Below, piece by piece: positions 1 to 7,568 of a stretch of 15,864 bases of DNA (its first letter is position 1; each line of letters starts with the position of its first letter). Position numbers and translations under genes: made by a program. The stretch is from NCBI GenBank assembly GCA_030630905.1, contig DAOVMB010000010.1:1-15864 (forward strand). The letters are read 5' to 3'. Source of the DNA: Sedimentisphaerales bacterium. Lineage in GTDB: Bacteria; Planctomycetota; Phycisphaerae; Sedimentisphaerales; Anaerobacaceae. The notes under the pieces are model-generated. The model did no database searches and had not been told where the DNA came from. It worked only from the letters and a program-made list of their open reading frames with translations.

Positions 1-357
1 GGATTTATGTGCTTCGGCAGGCACGGCGGCGGATGGCAGGTGTTCGAAGGGGATACTCGTATTCGCCAAAGCAAGGCGGTTGTCTCGGAGCCTGCCGTCT
101 TGAAATTCGGCAGTATAATCGATGCGCATTTTGAGGATTTCGTGAACTGTATTCGTACCCGTAAAAAGCCGAAGGCCGATGTGGAAGAGGTGCACCGTTC
201 GATGGTATTGTGCCATCTTGCCAACATCTCATATCGAGTTGGAAACCGCAAACTGAAATTTGACGGTGCGACCGAAAAGTTTGTGGGTGATGCCGAGGCC
301 GACAAGTACTTGAAGGCTACCTACAGAAAACCGTGGGTTGTGCCGGATAATGCTTGA
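1..357 (+). CDS. Gfo/Idh/MocA-family oxidoreductase, C-terminal fragment
   Basis: The reading frame is open from the first base and stops with TGA at 355-357, so about 118 C-terminal residues are visible and the start lies outside the window. The fragment resembles the end of Gfo/Idh/MocA-type NAD(P)-dependent sugar or inositol dehydrogenases. In these the C-terminal part follows a pattern of HFxDFVxCIRTRKxPxADVEEVHRS, then a histidine/asparagine-containing helix (CHLANISYR) and a closing segment near YRKPWVVP. The visible DAHFEDFVNCIRTRKKP and VEEVHRSMVLCHLANISYR match that pattern. The N-terminal Rossmann fold and the catalytic Lys/Asp/His cannot be checked. Substrate is unknown. It is convergent with the CBS-domain gene, 25 bases away, and has no evident link to the flagellar genes. 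Large paralogous sets of this family are typical of Planctomycetota, which is one hint to the host. Confidence 0.8.
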   Translation, partial: GFMCFGRHGGGWQVFEGDTRIRQSKAVVSEPAVLKFGSIIDAHFEDFVNCIRTRKKPKADVEEVHRSMVLCHLANISYRVGNRKLKFDGATEKFVGDAEADKYLKATYRKPWVVPDNA

Positions 358-382
358 GTAAGGCGGCTTTTGTTATACCGAA

Positions 383-799
383 CTATTTCGATTTATCTGC
401 TGCTTGTAAATTGCTGTTATCCGATTTCTTAATAATGCATTTGAGAATATCCGATCTGCTGATAACGCCTGACACTTTACCGTTTGACGTGACCGGAACT
501 CTTCTGATGGAGTTGTCTCTCAAGCAGTAGCAAACATCCAGCAATAGTTCGTTTTCTTCGAAGTGAATGGCAGGTTGTGTCATAAAATCGTTTACGGTTC
601 GGTCTTTTTCGTCGTCGTAAGTATGGAATAATCTCAGGACATCCTGTTCTGACAGCATTCCGACCAGGGTTAGATCGTCTTCTACCACAGGGATGCCGGT
701 GATATTATTATCCGCCATCAGTCGTATCGCTTCAAATATCGGAGTTTCTTTTCTTATGCAAACGACTTTCTTTGTCATAATGTCTTTAGCTTCGAGCAT
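383..799 (-). CDS. Two-CBS-domain protein
   Basis: A 138-residue protein made almost wholly of a CBS-domain pair (Bateman module). The first CBS motif covers about residues 5-58 (DIMTKKVVCI, then NNITGIPVVEDD, then VGMLSEQDVLR). The second covers about residues 69-125 (DFMTQPAIHF, then DNSIRRVPVT, then VSGVISRSDILK). CBS pairs usually bind adenine nucleotides and act as energy or ligand sensors for a partner. No catalytic domain is fused here, so it probably acts as a stand-alone regulator. The start is supported by AAGGAG a few bases upstream of the ATG. It lies downstream of the giant glycosyltransferase gene on the same strand with an 87-base gap, so co-transcription is possible. A hairpin in that gap may separate the two. 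The target is unknown. Confidence 0.85.
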   Translation of the reverse strand: MLEAKDIMTKKVVCIRKETPIFEAIRLMADNNITGIPVVEDDLTLVGMLSEQDVLRLFHTYDDEKDRTVNDFMTQPAIHFEENELLLDVCYCLRDNSIRRVPVTSNGKVSGVISRSDILKCIIKKSDNSNLQAADKSK

Positions 800-849
800 T
801 GTGTCTCCTTTTTGGCAATTTGTTTTATTGAAGATGTCCCAATTTGGTT

Positions 850-878
850 AAGGCTGCTTACCACCGATGTGCAGCCTT
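850..878 (-). terminator. Candidate stem-loop after the glycosyltransferase gene
   Basis: AAGGCTGC and GCAGCCTT form a perfect 8-bp stem around a 13-base loop, just past the stop codon of the giant GT gene and before the CBS gene. There is no clear T-run on the minus strand after the stem, so it may be an attenuating or mRNA-stabilising hairpin rather than an intrinsic terminator. Confidence 0.4.
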
Positions 879-886
879 CATGTCGT

Positions 887-3800
887 TTACGTTTTCCCTA
901 ATAGATTGGCCGTTATCTGAGTAGATTTAGAAGAGCCGGCGGCTGCGTCGGTACCGGAACGTTGATCATCCGTCCTGAACTTTTCACTTGGAACCTCCAC
1001 GCCGCGAGACAGACGTTGGCTGCAGCTTTTAAAAGCAATAACATTGAGGCTTATAGGAATATCTCCTATACAAAGCGTGCTGGCATCTTCAAAAATACCA
1101 AAATATCTCACCTTTTGTCCTTTCTGAAATCCCGCTTCAGCGAGAAACGAGTTTAAAACATCAGAACAAAAGCCAACATAGTGATAGTCATACTGGTCTG
1201 TGTGTCCGCCGAACATTATACGGATTAAATGAAAGCGCTCCTGAACGGTAAATTTTTCCCGCATCGTAAACAATCTGCACAACACGTCCATATCAGGTAC
1301 GCTCAGATATAATTTACCATTGGGTTTGAGTACTCTGTGCCATTCCTTAAGGGTTTTCTGCAGCGGGCCGTTGTAGTCGAAATGTTCTAATGTATGAGAG
1401 GCGTACAATTCGTCGAACGTCTGGTCGGTAAAACGCGATAGATCGCATGCGTCACCGACATGGTCCACGTTGGGGCCCTTTTGAATATTAAATATCTCCC
1501 AGCCAGGATGGGATTGTTTTCCACCAATATGCAGTTTTCTCGCCGTATCCGTTTTCTCAGCTTGTTTGGCTGCGGCCGGTCTTGATTGAGCACAACAGGC
1601 ATCTGCGTCCGTATAGATATGGGGAGCATCCTGTTTGATTTCTGCACTTGAAACATCCACACCTTGTGTTTTACACCATTTGTGCCACATTGTTCGATAC
1701 GCCTGTTCGATATTGTTGGTAAAAAGTTCCCTGTTGCAAAGTGTGCTGGCAGCCATTCTGGCTCGCAGTTGTGCGCGAATTTTGGCGAGTGCATCCGGTT
1801 TTGCGGCAAGAGCCGTAGCTTTTGAAACATATTCATCAGGCGTTGAGGCTGCAAAAAACTCCAGTCCCAAACGGGTTAATATGCTCAGACCAACTCGGGA
1901 CATATGATGTTCACCGGTAAGAGAAATTACCGGCACACCCATTAAAAGTGCCTGACAGGTAGTTGTTGTACCATTATATGGATACGTATCCAGCGATATA
2001 TCAACCCGATTATATAATTTGAGATGATCCGGCAGGCTGAGCCATCCGCGGATAGTTATCCTTTCCGGAGAGATTCCTGATTTTTCAAATTGCTGCAGAC
2101 ACACCTGGCGAAACTCATCATCCCTGCCGGCTTTGAACTTGAGTAGAAGCGTTGAGTCCTTCGTTGCCTTTAGTATTTTGGACCATAAGTCTATAACGAC
2201 AGGATTTATTTTACCGCTTTCGTTGAATGCCCCAAAAGCGATATGCCCTTTTTTGATGGCAGGCAAAGGAGCCATCGGAGGCATTCTCTCGCCCGGACCG
2301 TAGCACAGAAAGCCATCCGGCAAATTGTATAATTGTTCGGTATAAAATTTCTCTGAACCGGGAGGGTCTGTGATCGAATCGGTGATTCGATAATCTACCT
2401 GGCTCATACCGGTTGTGTCCGGGTATCCAAGCCAGGTTACCTGTATCGGAGCAGGCTTATGAGCCAAAACGTAAACACGGGTGTTGCCTGTGTGGCCGGC
2501 CAGATCTACAAGGATGTCAATTTCGTCATTTTCAATTAAGTTAGCGGCTTCTTTATCGGTAAGTGTTTTAATATCGCGGTAGATGTCGAACTTTTTCCTG
2601 AGTCGACTTGTCGCTTCGTCAGGAACCGCTACACTACCATAGCCATACACTTGCACATCCTCTCGATTATGCCCATCGAGAAGCGGTTCGAAGAAAAAAG
2701 TTACGGAGTGCTCACGAAAATCAGGTGAAATGTATCCTATTCGCAGCCTGCGATGCGGGTCGGGGTCGTTTTTATGGCGTGTTCTTGCTAAATGTACAGG
2801 GGCATTACTCTTCGCCCATCGTTTTGATTCCTCGAAAATACCTTGCCTGTCAACATCCGGCACATAGTGCATACTGAGCAAAAGATTGGAATATACAGAG
2901 TTCTTGCCGGGCATCTTTTGGACTGTTTTCCGCAAAATCGCTATTGCTTTCTCGGTTTGGCCTAACTGCATCAGATGGCTCGCAAGATTGCCCCATAGCC
3001 TTGGTTCGTCAGGATTTATTCTAATTGCAGCTACCAGATATTCCACTGCCTCATTGATCCTGCCCTGGCTTTGACAAAGTAATGCAAGGTCATTATAGAT
3101 TGCGAGGTTGTTCGGCATAGATATCAGGCTCTCTTTGTACAGGATTTCGGCCCTTTGCGGTTGTTTGATTTGTCGTAAGAGTCCTGCTGCTATATATCTT
3201 ATAAACTCCTTCTCATGCTGTGATGCCGCTGCGATATGCTTTTCAAGCGATTCTTCAGTTAAAAGTTGAGTTGCTTTTTCAGGTTTTCCCTGACTAACAA
3301 AAGAGTTTGCTTCTTTGAGCCAGCCAGGTTGCTGCCAGCTATCTATGCTTAATCGCTGTTTTGGTTTATCCGAAGACGATTTACAGGGGGCTTCTGCGGC
3401 ACGTTTTATAGTTTTCGTGCGTTGGCCGGCCGGATGAAATTTGTCGTCGCCGGCGATAAGGTCAATGACAGCAAGGTCTGAATATTCTTGAGGTTTATAA
3501 TCAACCTCGTCCTGAGATTTGATTTCCTTTATCTCAATTTCTTTAGAACAGCAGTAGTCTTGCCACATTTGGCGATAAGCATTTTCAACGTCATTGGTGA
3601 TAAGTTCATAATTACACAATGGGCTTACCGCAAGCCTTTGACGTATCGTAGCACGTATCTGAGTAAGAGCATCCGGTTCTACGGCAAGGGCAACAGCTTT
3701 TTTGACATACTCTTCGGGAGATTGAGCAGCGAAAGACGGTAAGTCGAGACGACTTAAAATATCAAGGCCAACTCGTGAGGCATGGCGGGAACCAACAAGG

Positions 3801-5332
3801 GTTATAACCGGTACGCCCATTAAAAGTGCCTCGCAGGTGGTTGTGGTGCCATTGTAGGGATATGTGTCAAGGGCAATGTCAATATTATTGTAAAGTTCAA
3901 GGTGTTGTGCGTTCGTTAACCATCCGAAGAATGTTACCCTCTCGTGAACATTTTCAAGGCCGTGTTCTGTGAACAGGTTGTAGTAATACTCTCGAATCTG
4001 TAAATCTTCGCCTTCCCTGAACTTTATTATCATTTTCGAATTTGGAACCGCATCGAGAAGGTCGGCCCAGATCTTTATCATAAAGGGATTCAGCTTGTTA
4101 ACATTGTTAAAACAGCCGAAAGTGACGTATTTGTTGTATGTCATCGGCAAAGCCTCTACCGGCAGTTGTGCCTGGCCCGGATCGTAACAAAGAAAGCCGT
4201 TAGGAAGAAAAACAAGCTTCTCCGTATAATATTGCTGTTGGTCGGGAGTATCAGCAATAGCATCGGTGAGCCTGTAATCTACCTGTGGCATACCCGTAGT
4301 ATTTGGATAGCCAAGATAATTCACCTGGATTGGAGCCGGCTTATAAGCAAGAACATGAAGTCTGTTTCTACCGGTATGACCAGCCAGATCGACAAGTATA
4401 TCTATCGAATCAGACCTGATAAGCTCGGCAACCTCTTTATCGCCAACTCCCTTTATGTTACGATAAAAATCAAATTTCTCAACAAGTCTTCCTGTAACCT
4501 TATCAGGCGTTTCGATATCACCATAAGCATAAATATCAAATTTATTTCTGTCGTGTCCATTTAAGATAGGCTCAAAATAATATGTTACGGAATGTTTTCT
4601 GAAATCCGGCGAGATATAGCCGATGCGCAGTTTTCTGTGCGGATCAAGGCAATTATCGTGATTGGTGAAAGCAAGCGTTGTCGGCGCCTGAATTTGAGCC
4701 CATTTTTTTGATTCTTGAAAAATCTCGGTGGCTTTGGTATCAATCAGATAATTAAGGCAATAAAGAAAGTTTGGGTAGGCTCCTCGGGATTGTGGATCGA
4801 CACTTATCGCTTTTCTTAATAACCTTAGAGTTTCTTCTGTCCGTCCGATCTTCATAAAGCATCTGGCAAGATTGATCCATATATATATACCATCCGGCTC
4901 CAATTGTTCGGCTTTTTGAAAGTTAGCAATGGCCTGTATGTTTTGGCCGCAGTTAGCATACAACAGCCCCATTTTATTATACACTCCGGCACAATTTACA
5001 ATCTTAAGTGTTTCGGAGTAATAACGTAAAGCTCTTTCAACTTGACCTGTACTGTCCAGCAGCATAGCAACTTCACAGCGGACAAAAAACTTGCTTCTTG
5101 TATCATTATCATTAATATTTGCCAGCTTCTCTTGAATTTCTTCTTCAACCAGCAGTTTTTGAGCCTGGATAATATCCCCATGATCTGTAAGTGCCCGAAT
5201 TTTTTTGAGCCAGTCGGGCATATTTGGTCTCCATTCGTCGTAGCGATGAAACTCATATTGTTTCGGACCACTAACAGCGGGGGTGCGTTTATTGATTTTT
5301 CTGCGTTTAGACGGTTTCTTCTTTTTAGCCAT
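887..5332 (-). CDS. Giant TPR-GT41 / TPR-GT41 / methyltransferase fusion, putative flagellin-modifying enzyme
   Basis: A 1481-residue protein. Order: a Lys/Arg-rich start (residues 3-16); TPR repeats (about 80-185); a first OGT/SPINDLY-like GT41 domain (about 233-592); a linker; a second TPR block (about 708-810); a second GT41 domain (about 862-1216); a linker; and a SAM methyltransferase domain (about 1266-1434). Both GT41 copies keep the DFRxHSVT motif (H247, H875, matching human OGT His498), GHTG (H319, H947), the UDP-site lysine in FNxxxKxNP (K413, K1041) and DTYPYNGTTTTC. Both therefore look catalytic. The methyltransferase has LHIGG, a DELYASHTLEH segment and HRVLKPNGKLYLSVPD. GT41 enzymes add GlcNAc-type sugars to Ser/Thr. 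Flagellin is inferred as substrate because fliS and fliC lie immediately upstream and the gene has a sigma-54 promoter like the flagellar operons. The ATG is preceded by an AGAGG ribosome site. Exact sugar and target are unproven. Confidence 0.85.
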   Translation of the reverse strand: MAKKKKPSKRRKINKRTPAVSGPKQYEFHRYDEWRPNMPDWLKKIRALTDHGDIIQAQKLLVEEEIQEKLANINDNDTRSKFFVRCEVAMLLDSTGQVERALRYYSETLKIVNCAGVYNKMGLLYANCGQNIQAIANFQKAEQLEPDGIYIWINLARCFMKIGRTEETLRLLRKAISVDPQSRGAYPNFLYCLNYLIDTKATEIFQESKKWAQIQAPTTLAFTNHDNCLDPHRKLRIGYISPDFRKHSVTYYFEPILNGHDRNKFDIYAYGDIETPDKVTGRLVEKFDFYRNIKGVGDKEVAELIRSDSIDILVDLAGHTGRNRLHVLAYKPAPIQVNYLGYPNTTGMPQVDYRLTDAIADTPDQQQYYTEKLVFLPNGFLCYDPGQAQLPVEALPMTYNKYVTFGCFNNVNKLNPFMIKIWADLLDAVPNSKMIIKFREGEDLQIREYYYNLFTEHGLENVHERVTFFGWLTNAQHLELYNNIDIALDTYPYNGTTTTCEALLMGVPVITLVGSRHASRVGLDILSRLDLPSFAAQSPEEYVKKAVALAVEPDALTQIRATIRQRLAVSPLCNYELITNDVENAYRQMWQDYCCSKEIEIKEIKSQDEVDYKPQEYSDLAVIDLIAGDDKFHPAGQRTKTIKRAAEAPCKSSSDKPKQRLSIDSWQQPGWLKEANSFVSQGKPEKATQLLTEESLEKHIAAASQHEKEFIRYIAAGLLRQIKQPQRAEILYKESLISMPNNLAIYNDLALLCQSQGRINEAVEYLVAAIRINPDEPRLWGNLASHLMQLGQTEKAIAILRKTVQKMPGKNSVYSNLLLSMHYVPDVDRQGIFEESKRWAKSNAPVHLARTRHKNDPDPHRRLRIGYISPDFREHSVTFFFEPLLDGHNREDVQVYGYGSVAVPDEATSRLRKKFDIYRDIKTLTDKEAANLIENDEIDILVDLAGHTGNTRVYVLAHKPAPIQVTWLGYPDTTGMSQVDYRITDSITDPPGSEKFYTEQLYNLPDGFLCYGPGERMPPMAPLPAIKKGHIAFGAFNESGKINPVVIDLWSKILKATKDSTLLLKFKAGRDDEFRQVCLQQFEKSGISPERITIRGWLSLPDHLKLYNRVDISLDTYPYNGTTTTCQALLMGVPVISLTGEHHMSRVGLSILTRLGLEFFAASTPDEYVSKATALAAKPDALAKIRAQLRARMAASTLCNRELFTNNIEQAYRTMWHKWCKTQGVDVSSAEIKQDAPHIYTDADACCAQSRPAAAKQAEKTDTARKLHIGGKQSHPGWEIFNIQKGPNVDHVGDACDLSRFTDQTFDELYASHTLEHFDYNGPLQKTLKEWHRVLKPNGKLYLSVPDMDVLCRLFTMREKFTVQERFHLIRIMFGGHTDQYDYHYVGFCSDVLNSFLAEAGFQKGQKVRYFGIFEDASTLCIGDIPISLNVIAFKSCSQRLSRGVEVPSEKFRTDDQRSGTDAAAGSSKSTQITANLLGKT
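1031..1537 (-). other. C-terminal SAM methyltransferase domain of the fusion protein
   Basis: Residues about 1266-1434 match class I SAM-dependent methyltransferases of the Methyltransf_11 type often found near glycan loci. Visible parts are motif I as LHIGGKQSHPGW, an acidic VGDACDLS segment, DELYASHTLEH, and the post-motif HRVLKPNGKLYLSVPDMDVL. Motif I is atypical: the usual GCG is GGK here, although such LHIGG variants occur in this subgroup. It probably methylates the sugar added by the preceding domains, or the protein. That role is inference. Confidence 0.7.
1685..5221 (-). repeat. Internal tandem duplication of the TPR-GT41 module
   Basis: Two homologous blocks are encoded at about 5221-3557 (residues 38-592) and 3334-1685 (residues 667-1216), about 1.88 kb apart. 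They share the same domain order and many identical motifs, such as LRIGYISPDFR, PAPIQV, LDTYPYNGTTTTC and ALLMGVPVI. They have diverged clearly at the DNA level, so the duplication is old and both copies appear to be under selection. Confidence 0.85.
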
Positions 5333-5432
5333 ACCGGCCTCTAAATGAACATAAAATCATCCGACATTATTAAAATAGTTATATCTGTTTAAATAAGCGC
5401 ACCTTTTAAGGGGGCGCGACATTAAAAGTGGG

Positions 5433-5448
5433 AGCAAAAATTGTGCCA
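5433..5448 (-). promoter_or_regulatory. Sigma-54 (RpoN) promoter of the glycosyltransferase gene
   Basis: On the minus strand the bases read TGGCACAATTTTTGCT, which fits the -24/-12 consensus TGGCACN-N4-TTGCW with correct GG-to-GC spacing. Transcription would start near 5422, giving a leader of about 90 bases before the ATG at 5332. Such promoters need an enhancer-binding activator and are typical of middle-class flagellar genes. Confidence 0.8.
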
Positions 5449-5559
5449 GATGCATGAATTAAACAGTTATTGATTGATAATGCGGTTTCGCACCTTGTTG
5501 AGGAGGTGGGAGTGTCAGGGTTTTATACAGTTCGGCTGTTTTTCAGCAGGTGATTGTTG

Positions 5560-5916
5560 TCAGGCAATTGCCTTCCAGCTCTGGTTCAGCTCTTCTAACA
5601 GTTTGATTACTTCTTCGATTTTGCCGGTGTCCTGCTCTGTATTGGCTTCTGTGAGGTGTCGACCCATAAATAAATATAACTTTCGCAGATTTGTCGCTAC
5701 TTCGCCGCCGGCCTCCATATCCAGAACGCTATTCAATTCGAAGAGTATATCCAATGCTTTGCTAATGTATTCGCCCTTTTTTTGGGGATTATTTGCTTCG
5801 ATTTCTTTGATTGCCATCTTCAGGAATTTGATTGCACTATCATAGAGCATAACGATGAGCTTGCCTTTGTTTTGGGTGGTAACCGCGGTTTCCTGATATG
5901 TTTTGATGCCACTCAT
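5560..5916 (-). CDS. fliS: Flagellin export chaperone FliS
   Basis: A 118-residue, mostly helical protein of normal FliS length. It starts with a segment like other FliS proteins (TYQETAVTTQNKGKLIVMLYDSAIKFL), where the MLYD motif is characteristic. It continues with ISKALDILFELNSVLDME and the LRKLYLFMGRHLTEAN segment. FliS binds the C-terminal end of unfolded flagellin in the cytoplasm, prevents early assembly and delivers it to the export gate. The gene lies 169 bases downstream of flagellin on the same strand, the usual pairing. The start is supported by CGGAG upstream of the ATG. No separate promoter is evident, so it may be expressed by read-through from fliC. Confidence 0.93.
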   Translation of the reverse strand: MSGIKTYQETAVTTQNKGKLIVMLYDSAIKFLKMAIKEIEANNPQKKGEYISKALDILFELNSVLDMEAGGEVATNLRKLYLFMGRHLTEANTEQDTGKIEEVIKLLEELNQSWKAIA

Positions 5917-5966
5917 AATATCACTCCGTTAATTTTAGTTATACTGTTATTCTTTTTCGCAACCAG

Positions 5967-6004
5967 GAGATTGCCGCAGTTGCTTCGCTCCTTCGCAATG
6001 ACGT
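5967..6004 (-). repeat. Possible dispersed repeat between fliC and fliS
   Basis: The segment around GAGATTGCCGCAG, CTTCGCTCCTTCGC and AATGACG resembles a short repeat seen scattered between genes in many environmental bacterial genomes. ATTGC and GCAAT near its ends are inverted. Recognition is by memory of this type of element. Copy number in this genome cannot be seen from the window. Confidence 0.4.
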
Positions 6005-6027
6005 GAAACGGCTAAGATTTAACTTAT

Positions 6028-6057
6028 AGGGAGATGGCTGTTGCCAGCCATCTCCCT
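6028..6057 (-). terminator. Strong hairpin downstream of flagellin
   Basis: AGGGAGATGGCTG and CAGCCATCTCCCT form a perfect 13-bp stem around the 4-base loop TTGC, 29 bases past the flagellin stop codon. On the minus strand it is followed by ATAAGTTAAAT rather than a solid U-run. It may terminate partially or protect the 3' end of the flagellin mRNA. Confidence 0.65.
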
Positions 6058-6085
6058 GAGGGGTCGTTCAATAATCAAAAGCTGT

Positions 6086-7402
6086 TTATCTAAGCAGCGT
6101 AAGTGCCATCTGAGGCATCGTGTTAGCTTGAGCCAACATAGCGATACCTGCCTGCGACAGAACCTGTGTTCTGGTCAGCGTTGCCATCTCGGTTGCAACA
6201 TCGACGTCAGAAATTCGGCTTTCCGCAGACATCAGGTTCTCGGCCTGAATGTCGAGAATCGCGATCGTACTTTCAAGACGGTTCATCTTATAACCGAATG
6301 TCGCACGTGCCGAGTCTTTGGTGTTGATTGCAGTGGTAATTGTAGCCAGTGCAGTAACCGCAGCCGTTGTGGTCAAAATATTAAGACCTGCGCCGGCGCC
6401 ACCGGCAGTATCATCCACCCAATCCGTCAGGGACGTATCGTATTTCTGGAACAGGGAGCCTCCCATCATATCTCCAGCGGCGGTGTATGTAGCTCCGAAG
6501 ATACCGAGGACAGCGCCTGCAGTATGTGCGTTGTCGGATGTGATAGTAACGCTGGCTGCAGTCCCGTCTAGGGCTTCGAGTTTCAATTTGTAGTCGCCAT
6601 CGGAGGTCTCTACTACCGAGGCAGCCGAATAAGCGAACAAATTGCCTTCGCCATCATACATAGTGCTCGGATTATTAGAGGCTTCGTTGATCTTAGTAAC
6701 TATTGCGTCAAGAGTGTAAGTTGTCGCAGTAGCCGCACCGACAAAATCAACGTCTATGGCTTGCTCGCCGTCAAACGTTATAGTAATAGCGAAGTCATTT
6801 GTAGCCGCGTCTACAATTGAAAGTACAGTTGTCGTATCGCTGTCATCGTAGGCGTTGTCATCGCTGGAACTAATTGCCCAATTGCCCGTACCGGTCTCAA
6901 TGCTAAGGCCTGATTGAGTCATATCGACCTTGCTGACGTCAATCGTGCTGGTAGTACCGACGTGAATCGAAACAGTGCCGGTACTGGAGTTAAGCATAGC
7001 GATGTCATTAAACTTTGTGGCTCCGGCGATTCTTTCGATTTCAGCGGCCATTTCTGAAAACTCAGCGTTCATAATAGTACGCTGTGCGGCAGAATACGAA
7101 CCTGTCGCTGCCTGCTCTGCCAGCTCTGCCATACGGACGAGGTTATCATCCATAACCGCCATCGCACCTTCCATCGTCTGCAGCATACTAATGCCGTCCT
7201 GGGCATTACGCGAACCCTGCTGCAACACGGCAATATCTGCACGAATTAATTCTCGTACAGCCAAACCTGCGGCATCGTCTTTCGCACTATTAATGCGGAG
7301 GCCTGATGCGAGCCTTTCGACACTCTTGGCCAAGCTGTCATACGCCTTGCCCAGGTGCCTGGCAGCATTACCCGCCATAATGTTGTTCTTAATTGCTAAC
7401 AT
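6086..7402 (-). CDS. fliC: Flagellin (filament protein)
   Basis: A 438-residue flagellin. The N-terminal D0/D1 region (about residues 1-140) has the hallmark LAKSVERLASGLRINSAKDD and AAGLAVRE, and continues through a long helical stretch to FNDIAMLNSS. The C-terminal D1/D0 region (about 365-438) has YKMNRLESTIAILDIQAENL, SRISDVDVATEMA and ends MPQMALTLLR. The central part (about 140-360) is variable, Ser/Thr/Asp/Gly-rich, and includes a flagellin_IN-like motif near 204-242. The Ser/Thr-rich part is surface exposed in filaments and is a plausible glycosylation target for the adjacent GT41 protein. A ribosome site AAGGAG lies 8 bases before the ATG. Transcription is from a consensus sigma-28 promoter about 120 bases upstream. 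fliS follows. Only one flagellin gene is present in this window. Confidence 0.96.
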   Translation of the reverse strand: MLAIKNNIMAGNAARHLGKAYDSLAKSVERLASGLRINSAKDDAAGLAVRELIRADIAVLQQGSRNAQDGISMLQTMEGAMAVMDDNLVRMAELAEQAATGSYSAAQRTIMNAEFSEMAAEIERIAGATKFNDIAMLNSSTGTVSIHVGTTSTIDVSKVDMTQSGLSIETGTGNWAISSSDDNAYDDSDTTTVLSIVDAATNDFAITITFDGEQAIDVDFVGAATATTYTLDAIVTKINEASNNPSTMYDGEGNLFAYSAASVVETSDGDYKLKLEALDGTAASVTITSDNAHTAGAVLGIFGATYTAAGDMMGGSLFQKYDTSLTDWVDDTAGGAGAGLNILTTTAAVTALATITTAINTKDSARATFGYKMNRLESTIAILDIQAENLMSAESRISDVDVATEMATLTRTQVLSQAGIAMLAQANTMPQMALTLLR

Positions 7403-7447
7403 GTCTTTGACTCCTTAATTTAGTTAGTACCAGACAACTCTTTTTGT

Positions 7448-7464
7448 GGCTTTGTCAAAAAGCC
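7448..7464 (-). other. Small hairpin in the flagellin mRNA leader
   Basis: GGCTTT and AAAGCC pair around a 5-base loop inside the roughly 110-base untranslated leader of fliC, about 45-60 bases upstream of the ATG. It could influence mRNA stability or translation. No known riboswitch class is recognised. Confidence 0.3.
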
Positions 7465-7522
7465 CCCAAATATTACCTTGGGCATACAACGAGCACGCCG
7501 TAAAGTCTGCTTTCAATGCTCA

Positions 7523-7549
7523 TTATCGGCCAGAACGAAAGAGACTTAA
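7523..7549 (-). promoter_or_regulatory. Sigma-28 (FliA) promoter of flagellin
   Basis: On the minus strand TTAAGTCT, an 11-base spacer and GCCGATAA match the FliA consensus TAAAGTTT-N11-GCCGATAA, with an exact -10 element and exact spacing. Transcription would start near 7515. This is the expected late-class control for a filament gene. Confidence 0.85.
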
Positions 7550-7568
7550 GGAGTTTCTTTGATGGAAA

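Noticed and set aside
1330..1345. TGGCACA on the minus strand inside the methyltransferase-coding region as a sigma-54 site
   Set aside because: The -12 TTGC element is missing.
4166..4564. 132-residue + strand frame opposite the giant glycosyltransferase gene
   Set aside because: Antisense shadow of a well-supported gene; no domain and no ribosome site.
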